From contig URPI01000137.1 in the NCBI GenBank assembly GCA_900549705.1, positions 1-5,849 of the forward strand: DNA of 5,849 nucleotides, in the 5' to 3' direction. Source of the stretch: an uncultured Eubacteriales bacterium (GTDB lineage Bacteria; Bacillota; Clostridia; Oscillospirales; Oscillospiraceae). Below are positions 1-5,849 of the stretch, piece after piece; the stretch's first letter is position 1; each line of letters begins with the position of its first letter. The position numbers and the translations under genes were made by a program. The notes beneath the pieces were generated by a model that saw nothing but the letters and a program-made list of their open reading frames with translations, did no database searches and had not been told where the DNA came from.

Positions 1-34
1 CATAATTTTGAAAGATTCGCTGCGCTCTGCAACA

Positions 35-54
35 CCCTCGGGGGAAGCCAAGGG
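35..54 (-). repeat. Short hairpin near the window edge
   Basis: Bases 35-41 pair with 48-54 around a six-base loop. On the minus-strand transcript the single imperfect position becomes a G-U wobble, whereas the plus-strand RNA would have a C-A mismatch. The structure therefore favours a minus-strand RNA, the same direction as dtd. No run of U follows, so it is not a canonical intrinsic terminator. It may be part of the same repeat-like element as the palindromes at 112-140; that is inference. Confidence 0.4.
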
Positions 55-111
55 GTGGGAACCGGTGACCGATACCATTCAACCGGGTGCTTGCTAAAAT
101 CCGAGGTTACG

Positions 112-140
112 GGCGGCTGGTAGCCGCCTCTACAGAGGCG
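112..140. repeat. Two overlapping palindromes immediately after the dtd stop
   Basis: Palindrome A pairs 134-140 with 125-131 (seven base pairs, two-base loop AC). Palindrome B pairs 112-118 with 122-128 (seven base pairs, three-base loop GGT). Both stems are perfect. They share bases 125-128, so both cannot form fully at once. On the minus strand A comes first, starting at the base right after the dtd TAA. No U-tract follows either stem (the next transcript bases are CGTAACC), which argues against a classic intrinsic terminator. The compact GC-rich form resembles extragenic palindromic repeats of GC-rich Clostridia, but copy number cannot be seen from one window. A role in 3'-end stabilisation or factor-assisted termination is possible. 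Confidence 0.6.
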
Positions 141-605
141 TTAGCCATGTCTGGGGCTTTGCAGTTGGTCGGTGTCCAGAATCAGCGTCACCGGGCCATC
201 GTTCAGGGACTCCACCTTCATGTCCGCACCAAAGCGGCCATGCTGGGGCGGGTAGCCCAATTCCTCGCAGACGGAGAGAAACTTTTCATACAGGGCATTG
301 CCCAGCTCCGGATCGGCGGCCTCGGCAAAACTGGGTCGTCTGCCCTTGCGGCAGTTGCCGTACAGGGTGAACTGGCTGACTACCAGCACTTCTCCCCCCA
401 CCTGCTCCAGTCCCAAATTCATTTTACCGTTTTCGTCCTCGAAAATGCGCAGTCCCAGGGCTTTTTCAGCCAGCAGACGGCATTCCTTTTCCGTATCCTG
501 AGGGCCGACCCCCAGGAGAATCAAAAAACCCTGACCGATTTTTCCGACGGTCTCGCCATCAATGGCAACGGACGCATATTTGACACGGGTTAGCACAGCT
601 TTCAT
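141..605 (-). CDS. dtd: D-aminoacyl-tRNA deacylase (Dtd)
   Basis: This cytosolic enzyme hydrolyses D-amino acids mischarged on tRNA (such as D-Tyr-tRNA), recycling the tRNA and keeping D-residues out of translation; Dtd also clears glycine from tRNA-Ala. The protein has 154 residues, close to the family's usual 145-150. It carries both signature motifs: SQFTLYG at residues 77-83 (with the active-site-region Thr80) and NDGPVT at 135-140, which includes the Gly137-Pro138 pair of the chirality-sensing Gly-cisPro motif. GRRPSF at 88-93 and GRFGADM at 123-129 are also typical. The enzyme is RNA-based and works as a homodimer. The ATG start is supported by the family N-terminus (MKAVLTRV) and a GGAGAGGA ribosome site at 623-616 inside the end of relA. 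The gap to the relA stop is one base, suggesting coupled translation. The last residues (QLQSPRHG) extend slightly past the usual end. Confidence 0.96.
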   Translation of the reverse strand: MKAVLTRVKYASVAIDGETVGKIGQGFLILLGVGPQDTEKECRLLAEKALGLRIFEDENGKMNLGLEQVGGEVLVVSQFTLYGNCRKGRRPSFAEAADPELGNALYEKFLSVCEELGYPPQHGRFGADMKVESLNDGPVTLILDTDQLQSPRHG

Positions 606-606
606 C

Positions 607-2799
607 TTAATTTTGTCCTCTCCGGGAGCCGGTTACGTCGCGGATGTTCAGCAGACGATTGCGGATGTTGTCCAGCTCCGCCACATTTTTTACTTCAAAG
701 CGAATCAGGCAGGTGCTTCTGCCGCCGGGCAAATCCTTGGCGCTCAGCTCTTTGACCCTGACCCGGGCGGCGGTGAGCACCATGGCCACATCCAGCACCA
801 GACCGTCCCGGGTCAGGCAGTCCAGCTCCAGGGTGGTTTCAAAGGGCTGCTCCTCTTGGGAAGCCCAGCGCACCCGCACCCAGCGGGCAGCCTGCTTGGG
901 GTCGTCCCGGTGCTGGGCATTGGGGCAGTCCGCCCGGTGGATGGACACACCGAAGCCCTTGGTGATGAAGCCCACAATGGAATCGCCGGGCACCGGGGTG
1001 CAGCACTTGGCGAATTTAATCATGCAGGAGTCGATGTCCTCCACGATGACACCGTTGACCGCATGGCGATTCTGCTTGGCGGCCTCGGAATCCGGGTTGA
1101 TACGCAGGGGCGTGGCAGCAGCTTTCTCGGCGGTTTGCGCCTTAACGGCCTTGGAAACATCGTCCCGGATGCGCCCCACGGCCTTCACGGCAGTCAGGCC
1201 GCCATAGCCGATGGCGGCGTACATATCGTCCCAGCTGTCAAAGGACAGCTTTTTCAGCAGGTGCTCGCTCAGCTCCTCATCGCCCAGGGCACTCAGGGGC
1301 AGTCCCATCCGCTTGAACTCGGATTCAAAGGAGGCCTTGCCGTGGACAATGTTCTCGTCCCGCTTCTCTTTTTTGAACCACTGCTTGATTTTGGTGCGGG
1401 CCTGGTTGCTCTTGCAGATGTTCAGCCAGTCCCGGCTGGGACCCTTGGCGGTTTTGGAGGTGATGACCTCCACAATGTCGCCGTTGCTCAGAGGGGTATC
1501 GATGTTGGCGATGCGGTTGTTGACCTTTGCGCCAATCATGGAGTTGCCCACACCGGAGTGAATGGCATAGGCAAAATCAATGGGGGTGGAGCCGGAGGGC
1601 AGGGAGACAATTCTGCCCTTGGGGGTAAAGACGAACACCTCATCGTCGAACATATCGATTTTCAGGGACTGAACATATTCCTCGGCATCGGCATCCTGCT
1701 GGCTTTCCAGCAGCCGCCGCACCCATTCAAAGTCCTTTTCGCTGCCGGAGCCGGTGCCCTGCTTGTATTTCCAGTGGGCAGCGATGCCGTATTCTGCCGT
1801 CTCGTGCATATCCCAGGTACGAATCTGAACCTCAAAGGGGATGCCCTCAGAGCCGATAACGGTGGTGTGCAGAGACTGATACATATTGGGCTTGGGGGTG
1901 GAAATATAGTCCTTGAACCGCCCGGGCACCAGATTGAACAGGTCGTGGATATGTCCCAGCACATTGTAGCAGTCGGGAATGGAGTTGACAATAACCCGGA
2001 AGGCATAGATGTCGTACAGCTGATCCATGGTCTTGTCCTGGGCAACCATCTTCCGATAGATGGAATAAACGTGCTTGATGCGGCCATAGGTGGTGTTCTG
2101 AATGCCCATGGCGTTGAGCCGGTCGGTAATCTTGAACTGGATGGACTTCATAAAGGCCTCATCCTGCTCCCGGTGGGCATCCAGATAGCTGGTGATTTCC
2201 GCGTATTCCTTGGGCGCTAAGTATCTCAGGCTGGTGTCTTCCAGCTCCCATTTCATCTTCTGCATACCAAGGCGGTGCGCCAGGGGGGCGTACACGTCCA
2301 TGGTTTCCTTGCACTTGATAATCTGCTTTTCCGGGGACTGGTACTGCATGGTGCGCATATTGTGCAGCCGGTCAGCAATCTTGATCAGCACCACCCGGAT
2401 GTCCTTGCTCATGGCCATGAACATCTTGCGCAGATTTTCCATTTGGGCTTCCTCGGTGGAGGAGAAATTGGCTCTTGTCAGTTTGGTAACGCCCTCCACC
2501 AGCTCCGCCACGGTGGGTCCGAACAGCTTTTCAATCTCATCGTGGGAGGCATCGGTGTCCTCAATACAGTCATGGAGCAGGGCACCCAGAATGGCATCAA
2601 TGTCCAGCCCCATTTCTACCACGATTTCCGCAACCGCCAAGGGGTGGATGATGTAGGGGGAGCCGTCCTTGCGTTTCTGGTGCTTGTGCTTCTCATCGGC
2701 ATACTGGACGGCCTTGTCGATTAAGTCCATGTCGGCGGTGGGCATTTTGCGGGCAATGGCGGCGCACATGGAATTATAGTGTTCTTCAAAGGTTTCCAT
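607..2799 (-). CDS. relA: Bifunctional (p)ppGpp synthetase/hydrolase, RelA/SpoT (Rel) family
   Basis: Master enzyme of the stringent response: it makes (p)ppGpp from ATP and GDP/GTP on starved ribosomes and degrades it through an HD hydrolase. The 730-residue length is usual for a long Firmicutes Rel. Hydrolase domain, about 27-170: metal and active residues H52, H76-D77, E80-D81 and D143 (ADRLHN) are all present. Synthetase domain, about 220-345: R240, K242, D263 and E323 are in place. RFKD at 294-297 is the RxKD type of bifunctional enzymes, not the ExDD type of dedicated synthetases. A TGS domain spans about 382-447, followed by a helical region. The zinc-finger/RIS segment has C599-C600, H621 and C625 with the family spacing. 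An ACT domain spans about 652-728. Both activities therefore look intact. The ATG follows the recJ stop by four bases, with a modest GAGAG site ahead of it. It is cotranscribed with recJ and dtd by position. Confidence 0.97.
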   Translation of the reverse strand: METFEEHYNSMCAAIARKMPTADMDLIDKAVQYADEKHKHQKRKDGSPYIIHPLAVAEIVVEMGLDIDAILGALLHDCIEDTDASHDEIEKLFGPTVAELVEGVTKLTRANFSSTEEAQMENLRKMFMAMSKDIRVVLIKIADRLHNMRTMQYQSPEKQIIKCKETMDVYAPLAHRLGMQKMKWELEDTSLRYLAPKEYAEITSYLDAHREQDEAFMKSIQFKITDRLNAMGIQNTTYGRIKHVYSIYRKMVAQDKTMDQLYDIYAFRVIVNSIPDCYNVLGHIHDLFNLVPGRFKDYISTPKPNMYQSLHTTVIGSEGIPFEVQIRTWDMHETAEYGIAAHWKYKQGTGSGSEKDFEWVRRLLESQQDADAEEYVQSLKIDMFDDEVFVFTPKGRIVSLPSGSTPIDFAYAIHSGVGNSMIGAKVNNRIANIDTPLSNGDIVEVITSKTAKGPSRDWLNICKSNQARTKIKQWFKKEKRDENIVHGKASFESEFKRMGLPLSALGDEELSEHLLKKLSFDSWDDMYAAIGYGGLTAVKAVGRIRDDVSKAVKAQTAEKAAATPLRINPDSEAAKQNRHAVNGVIVEDIDSCMIKFAKCCTPVPGDSIVGFITKGFGVSIHRADCPNAQHRDDPKQAARWVRVRWASQEEQPFETTLELDCLTRDGLVLDVAMVLTAARVRVKELSAKDLPGGRSTCLIRFEVKNVAELDNIRNRLLNIRDVTGSRRGQN

Positions 2800-2803
2800 C
2801 GTA

Positions 2804-4861
2804 TCAGCTCTCTTTCACTGCGGCGGCGTTTAACAGCCGCTGCATGGTGGCGCTTTTGCTTAAATCTGCTTTCTCCCGCCCGGGAGTCAGGGTAATGGTC
2901 ATGTATTTGTGCATTCGCTGCTGGGTTAAAAGGCCGCCGTCCCGGAAAACATCCAGGCAGGTCATCAGCTGCTCCAGGGAAAGGGGCTTTGCCGACCAGC
3001 GGACAATCTTGCGGCACAGGCAGATGGGCGATTCCTGAATGGGCTGCTCCGGCTGGGCGGCCAGAAACCGCCAGATGATGGACAGCATCTCCCGGCTGGG
3101 AGTGATGAATCCGGCATCGGCGGCGCTGAGGCAGCCGCTGAGGAGATTGCGGTAATGGATGGTCTCGGTGCCGCAGGGGACGGGGCAGCTGGGGCGGATG
3201 TCCACCACGTTCATTTGCAGCAGCCGCTCTCCCTGATAGCAGTTTATCTGGGGCTGGAATGCCACATCCACCACCTCCCCCTGCTGGAGCTTCACGCTGC
3301 CGGGGGTGACCGAAAAATAGATGGCGTTAAAGAACTGCCGTCCGCTGCGCAGACGCAGACGCATATGTTTGCCGCCCCCTACCATGGTTACCCGGTCAAC
3401 GGTGAGGCCGGGCAGCATCAGCACGGGCTTGGGGCATCCGGCACCGGTTGGCTCCAAAATGTCCAGCGCGTCAAATTCCGATAGGTTTATCAGCTCCGGG
3501 GGCACCACGCAGTCGATGCTCAAACTGGTGCGCAGGGTCTCCCCCTCAAAATAGTGGGAGGCGAGGATACACATCTGCCGCCGGAACTCCGGGATATTCT
3601 CCCGGCTGATGGTAAAGCCTGCCGCCAGCTCATGGCCGCCGTAGCTTTCCAGCAGCGGGGACAGGGCGGTGAGGGAGGCAAACAGATTGAAGCCCCCATG
3701 GCTGCGGGAGCTGGCCTTGCCGTGCTCCCCGTCCAGGCAGATGAGAAAGGTGGGGCAGGCAAATTCCTCGGCAATGCGGCTGGCGACAATGCCCACCACG
3801 CCCTGATGCCAGCTCTCATCGGCCAGCACAATGGCATCGGGCAGACCGCCCTGGGGAAGCATATCGATGGCCTGCTTATAAATTTCTGATTCCACCGCCT
3901 GCCGCTGCCGGTTCAGCTCGCACAGACCCTTGGCATCCTTGGCGGCCTGGGCTTCATCGTGGGTCAAAAACAGGTCGATGGCAATGTCTATTTGACCCAT
4001 ACGTCCGGCGGCATTGATGCGGGGAGCCAGCATGAAGCCGATGGAGGAAGCGTTGAGGGAATCCGGGTCACAGCCGCATTCTTTTATCAGCGCCGCCAAA
4101 CCGGGGCGAGTGGTACGCTTCAGGGCTTGCAGCCCCCGGGAGACGAACACCCGGTTCTCCCCCACCAGGGGAATCACGTCGGCCACTGTACCCAGGCACA
4201 CCATGTCGGCGTATTCCCGGAGCATTTCTTCCGGGTTGCCGCTGAGGGCACACACCAGCTTGAAGGCCAGCGCCACGCCGGACAGATTCTTGTGAGGGTA
4301 GGTGTCGCCGGGCTTATGGGGGTCAACGATGGCAATGGCCAGCGGCAGCTTGTCCTTGCACTCGTGGTGGTCGGTAATCACCAGGTCAATGCCAAGCTGG
4401 TGACACAGCTGCGCTTCCGCAATGGCGGTGATGCCGCAGTCCACGGTGACAATTAGTTTTACGCCCTGCTCATGCAGATAGTTGACGGCGATGGGATTGA
4501 GCCCGTAGCCCTCCTCCAGTCGCCCGGGGATGTAGCTGATGCAGTCGGCCCCGCAGCTGCGCAGAAAGTCGGTCAGCAGGCAGGTAGCGGTAATGCCGTC
4601 CACATCGTAGTCGCCGAACACGGCAATTTTTTCGTGGGCACTCATGGCCATTCCCACCCGTCCGGCGGCCACGTCCATCTCTGTGAGCAGATAGGGGGAC
4701 GGGAGCTCACAGTTGCAGTCCAGGCATTCATGGGCAGCGGCGGCGGTTTCGATGCCCCGGGCGGAGAGGATTCTTGCTGCCAGCTCGGGATAACCGGCGG
4801 CGCACAGGCTGTTTACCCCCTGAGGGGTTGGCTTCGATACATTCCAAATTCCATATTTCAC
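2804..4861 (-). CDS. recJ: Single-stranded-DNA-specific 5'-3' exonuclease RecJ
   Basis: RecJ degrades single-stranded DNA 5' to 3' in recombination, mismatch and base-excision repair, using metal ions held by its DHH domain. Counting from the GTG at 4861-4859 (685 residues): GDYDVDG at 83-89, VDCG with D141, DHH at 164-166 and D228 form the DHH metal centre. RINAAGRMG at 281-289, SRSHGG at 385-390 and YGGHELAAGF at 407-416 belong to the DHHA1 part. LEPTGAGCPKP at 470-480 leads into the OB-fold, to about 555. Residues 575-670 form a further helical, possibly winged-helix tail often seen in Firmicutes RecJ. The frame is open up to a TTG at 4924, but that codon is the promoter -35 box and would be untranscribed. 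The ATG at 4873 and GTGs at 4867 and 4861 are possible starts. I prefer 4861 because MKYGIWNV fits family N-termini. No strong ribosome site is seen. Confidence 0.95.
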   Translation of the reverse strand: MKYGIWNVSKPTPQGVNSLCAAGYPELAARILSARGIETAAAAHECLDCNCELPSPYLLTEMDVAAGRVGMAMSAHEKIAVFGDYDVDGITATCLLTDFLRSCGADCISYIPGRLEEGYGLNPIAVNYLHEQGVKLIVTVDCGITAIAEAQLCHQLGIDLVITDHHECKDKLPLAIAIVDPHKPGDTYPHKNLSGVALAFKLVCALSGNPEEMLREYADMVCLGTVADVIPLVGENRVFVSRGLQALKRTTRPGLAALIKECGCDPDSLNASSIGFMLAPRINAAGRMGQIDIAIDLFLTHDEAQAAKDAKGLCELNRQRQAVESEIYKQAIDMLPQGGLPDAIVLADESWHQGVVGIVASRIAEEFACPTFLICLDGEHGKASSRSHGGFNLFASLTALSPLLESYGGHELAAGFTISRENIPEFRRQMCILASHYFEGETLRTSLSIDCVVPPELINLSEFDALDILEPTGAGCPKPVLMLPGLTVDRVTMVGGGKHMRLRLRSGRQFFNAIYFSVTPGSVKLQQGEVVDVAFQPQINCYQGERLLQMNVVDIRPSCPVPCGTETIHYRNLLSGCLSAADAGFITPSREMLSIIWRFLAAQPEQPIQESPICLCRKIVRWSAKPLSLEQLMTCLDVFRDGGLLTQQRMHKYMTITLTPGREKADLSKSATMQRLLNAAAVKES

Positions 4862-4948
4862 AATCACACACATCCAACAAAAACTTTTTCCAAATATTAT
4901 ATCAAAAAAAGCCGGGATGTACAATAGCGGATTTGGCGCATTGGGGGA
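4862..4948 (-). other. AT-rich intergenic gap and recJ leader
   Basis: This 87-base stretch between the ytvI-like stop and the chosen recJ start is much richer in A and T than its surroundings. It holds the recJ promoter and a short leader of about 28 bases (about 16 if the ATG at 4873 is used). A run of seven T on the minus strand (4910-4904) follows CCCGGC, but no upstream partner makes a convincing stem, so I do not call a terminator for the upstream gene. The T-run is the promoter spacer. Without a terminator, some read-through from the upstream gene into recJ is possible. Confidence 0.6.
4896..4924 (-). promoter_or_regulatory. Sigma-A-type promoter with extended -10, upstream of recJ-relA-dtd
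   Basis: The -10 box is a perfect TATAAT (4901-4896) preceded by TG one base upstream (TGATATAAT), giving a full extended -10. The -35 candidate TTGTAC (4924-4919) matches only the first three bases of TTGACA, with an ideal 17-base spacer containing seven T. Initiation is expected near 4888-4890. An extended -10 can compensate for a weak -35. Direction and place fit transcription of recJ and the tightly packed relA and dtd. No operator or riboswitch is visible in the short leader. Confidence 0.8.
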
Positions 4949-5849
4949 TTATTCCGCCGGTTTCAGCGAGGAAAATCCAGAAATAACGGTAATCACCAGC
5001 AGTGGTGCCAGCATCATGCCTGCAATGCCCCACAGCCGGAAGCCAACATACAGGCTGATGAGCGTCACCAGGGGGTCAAGCCCCAGCTGACGGCCAACAA
5101 ATCGTGGTTCCAGCATGGAGCGGGTCAGGGATGTTGCTGCATAGATGCCCAGAAGGCCAATGGCACGGGCAGTGTCGTGCTGCACCAGGCAGATGAGGCT
5201 CCAGGGAACCAGAATGGTGCCCGTGCCCAAAATAGGCAGCGCGTCCACCAGGGAAACCACCATGGCCCACAGAGGGGCATACTCAATGCGCAGCAGAAAA
5301 AACCCTGCGGTCAGCAGCAGACAGGTGACGCTGATGAGCTTTAACTGGGCAATCAGCCACTGCCCGGCGGTGACGCGCAGCCGGGTGAGAAATTCCACGG
5401 CGGATTGGATGGGCTTCCGGGGCAGCTTCGTCCGCACCCATTGCCGAATGTGAGGCAGCTCTGCGGAGGTGAGAAAGGCGGCCAGCACGGCCGTGCCGAT
5501 GCCCAGTGCGCCGTCCGGCAGCTGGGTCAGAAAGCTCCCCGCCATGCTCAGTGCCTGCCGGGCAATGCCGTCCAGCATGGCGGTGCCATCGGAGAACAGC
5601 GCGTTGACATTGCGCTGCAACAGCGACCGGATGCCGGGGGAGGTACGCTCGGAGAGATTCAGCAGCCACAGCTGCAACGCCTCCAGCCCACTGCGGGCAG
5701 TCAGCTCCATTTGGGGCAGGATGCCTGCCAGCACACGCAGCTCCCGCAGCGCCAACCCCACCAGCAGGGTCAGCACGGCGCAAATCACGGCAAACACCGC
5801 TCCCACGCCGATGCCGGAGGCCGCTGCCCGGGGCAGCCGAAGCCGGGCG
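4949..5849 (-). CDS. ytvI: AI-2E family membrane protein, probably sporulation protein YtvI (5' end outside window)
   Basis: The frame is open to the window edge, so only the last 299 residues are seen; full relatives have about 350-380. The GTG at 5806 is an internal codon: the residues before it (LRLPRAAASGIG) fit the basic segment leading into a membrane helix in this family. Numbering from the first full codon (5848-5846), hydrophobic segments lie at about 8-35, 98-128, 170-188, 190-222, 228-242 and 258-292. A soluble, amphipathic stretch lies between the first two, as in AI-2E family proteins. DALPILGTG at 202-210 and LEPRFVGRQLGLDPL at 246-260 are family hallmarks and look closest to the YtvI sporulation subgroup. 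AI-2E members include autoinducer-2 exporters and Na+/H+ antiporters; the transported substrate of YtvI is unknown to me and should not be assumed. It is followed by the recJ promoter gap, so it is probably a separate upstream unit. The family call is firm, the YtvI subgroup less so. Confidence 0.85.
   Translation of the reverse strand, partial: ARLRLPRAAASGIGVGAVFAVICAVLTLLVGLALRELRVLAGILPQMELTARSGLEALQLWLLNLSERTSPGIRSLLQRNVNALFSDGTAMLDGIARQALSMAGSFLTQLPDGALGIGTAVLAAFLTSAELPHIRQWVRTKLPRKPIQSAVEFLTRLRVTAGQWLIAQLKLISVTCLLLTAGFFLLRIEYAPLWAMVVSLVDALPILGTGTILVPWSLICLVQHDTARAIGLLGIYAATSLTRSMLEPRFVGRQLGLDPLVTLISLYVGFRLWGIAGMMLAPLLVITVISGFSSLKPAE

Larger units (their letters stand above)
1..140. other. 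Gene-free flank downstream of dtd, rich in inverted repeats
   Basis: I see no protein or RNA gene here that can be supported. The plus-strand reading frame that starts in this stretch continues antisense through dtd and has no family character. The stretch holds overlapping palindromes at 112-140, a weaker hairpin at 35-54, and a short direct repeat (AACCGGTG at 60-67 and AACCGGGTG at 81-89). It lies 3' of the dtd stop on the transcribed (minus) strand, so it is probably the 3' untranslated end of the operon, or a repetitive extragenic element. Whether a gene begins just beyond the left edge cannot be judged. Confidence 0.55.

Noticed and set aside
1..6. CATAAT as a plus-strand -10 box
   Set aside because: The matching -35 would lie outside the window and no plus-strand gene follows.
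112..140. Canonical Rho-independent terminator after dtd
   Set aside because: Stems are strong but no U-tract follows in either direction, so only a palindromic element is called.
87..593. Plus-strand frame opposite dtd
   Set aside because: It mirrors dtd, which has clear family motifs; the plus-strand product shows none and has no convincing ribosome site.
562..2220. Long plus-strand open frame (552 codons) antisense to relA
   Set aside because: It is a shadow of the biased GC-rich codons of relA. The translation is glycine/valine-rich, has no family motifs, and lies opposite a gene with complete catalytic residues.
4904..4925. Intrinsic terminator for the upstream membrane-protein gene (CCCGGC followed by seven T)
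   Set aside because: I could not find an upstream partner giving more than about three base pairs. The T-run is better explained as the spacer of the recJ promoter.
5283..5783. Minus-strand alternative frame within the ytvI-like gene
   Set aside because: Alanine/arginine-rich low-complexity product typical of an out-of-frame reading of GC-rich DNA; the overlapping frame has the family motifs.
5804..5806. GTG at 5806 as the start of the membrane protein
   Set aside because: The frame stays open to the edge with family-like residues (LRLPRAAAS), and the protein would lack its normal N-terminal portion.

Overview
The window looks like a housekeeping stretch of a GC-rich Firmicutes (Clostridia) chromosome, probably Oscillospiraceae/Ruminococcaceae-like. 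Three things suggest this: the gene order recJ-relA-dtd, a sporulation-type (YtvI-like) AI-2E-family membrane protein next to it, and GC-rich codon use with one short AT-rich promoter gap. The lineage is inferred from gene content and protein style, with no database search. All four recognised genes are on the minus strand, so transcription runs from high to low coordinates.

Right end (5849 down to 4949): the 3' part of a polytopic membrane protein of the AI-2E transporter family, most like sporulation protein YtvI. Its start lies beyond the window. Next comes an 87-base AT-rich gap (4948-4862) with a clear sigma-A-type promoter: a perfect extended -10 (TGnTATAAT) and a weak -35 at 17-base spacing. 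This promoter should drive recJ (single-strand-specific 5'-3' exonuclease), then relA (bifunctional (p)ppGpp synthetase/hydrolase), then dtd (D-aminoacyl-tRNA deacylase). The junctions are very tight: 4 bases between recJ and relA, 1 base between relA and dtd. The three are probably one operon with coupled translation. The operon joins DNA repair, the stringent response and translation quality control. In Bacillus subtilis an adenine phosphoribosyltransferase gene (apt) lies between recJ and relA; here it is absent.

Left end (1-140): no gene could be supported. This stretch follows the dtd stop codon and holds two overlapping GC-rich palindromes directly after the stop, plus a third weaker hairpin near the window edge. 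None has a U-tract, so they look more like extragenic palindromic repeat DNA or a non-canonical 3' end than a standard intrinsic terminator.

I found no mobile element, CRISPR array, RNA gene or evident novel multi-gene system. The points most worth a second look are the palindromes after dtd, the missing apt, and the recJ promoter/start arrangement.
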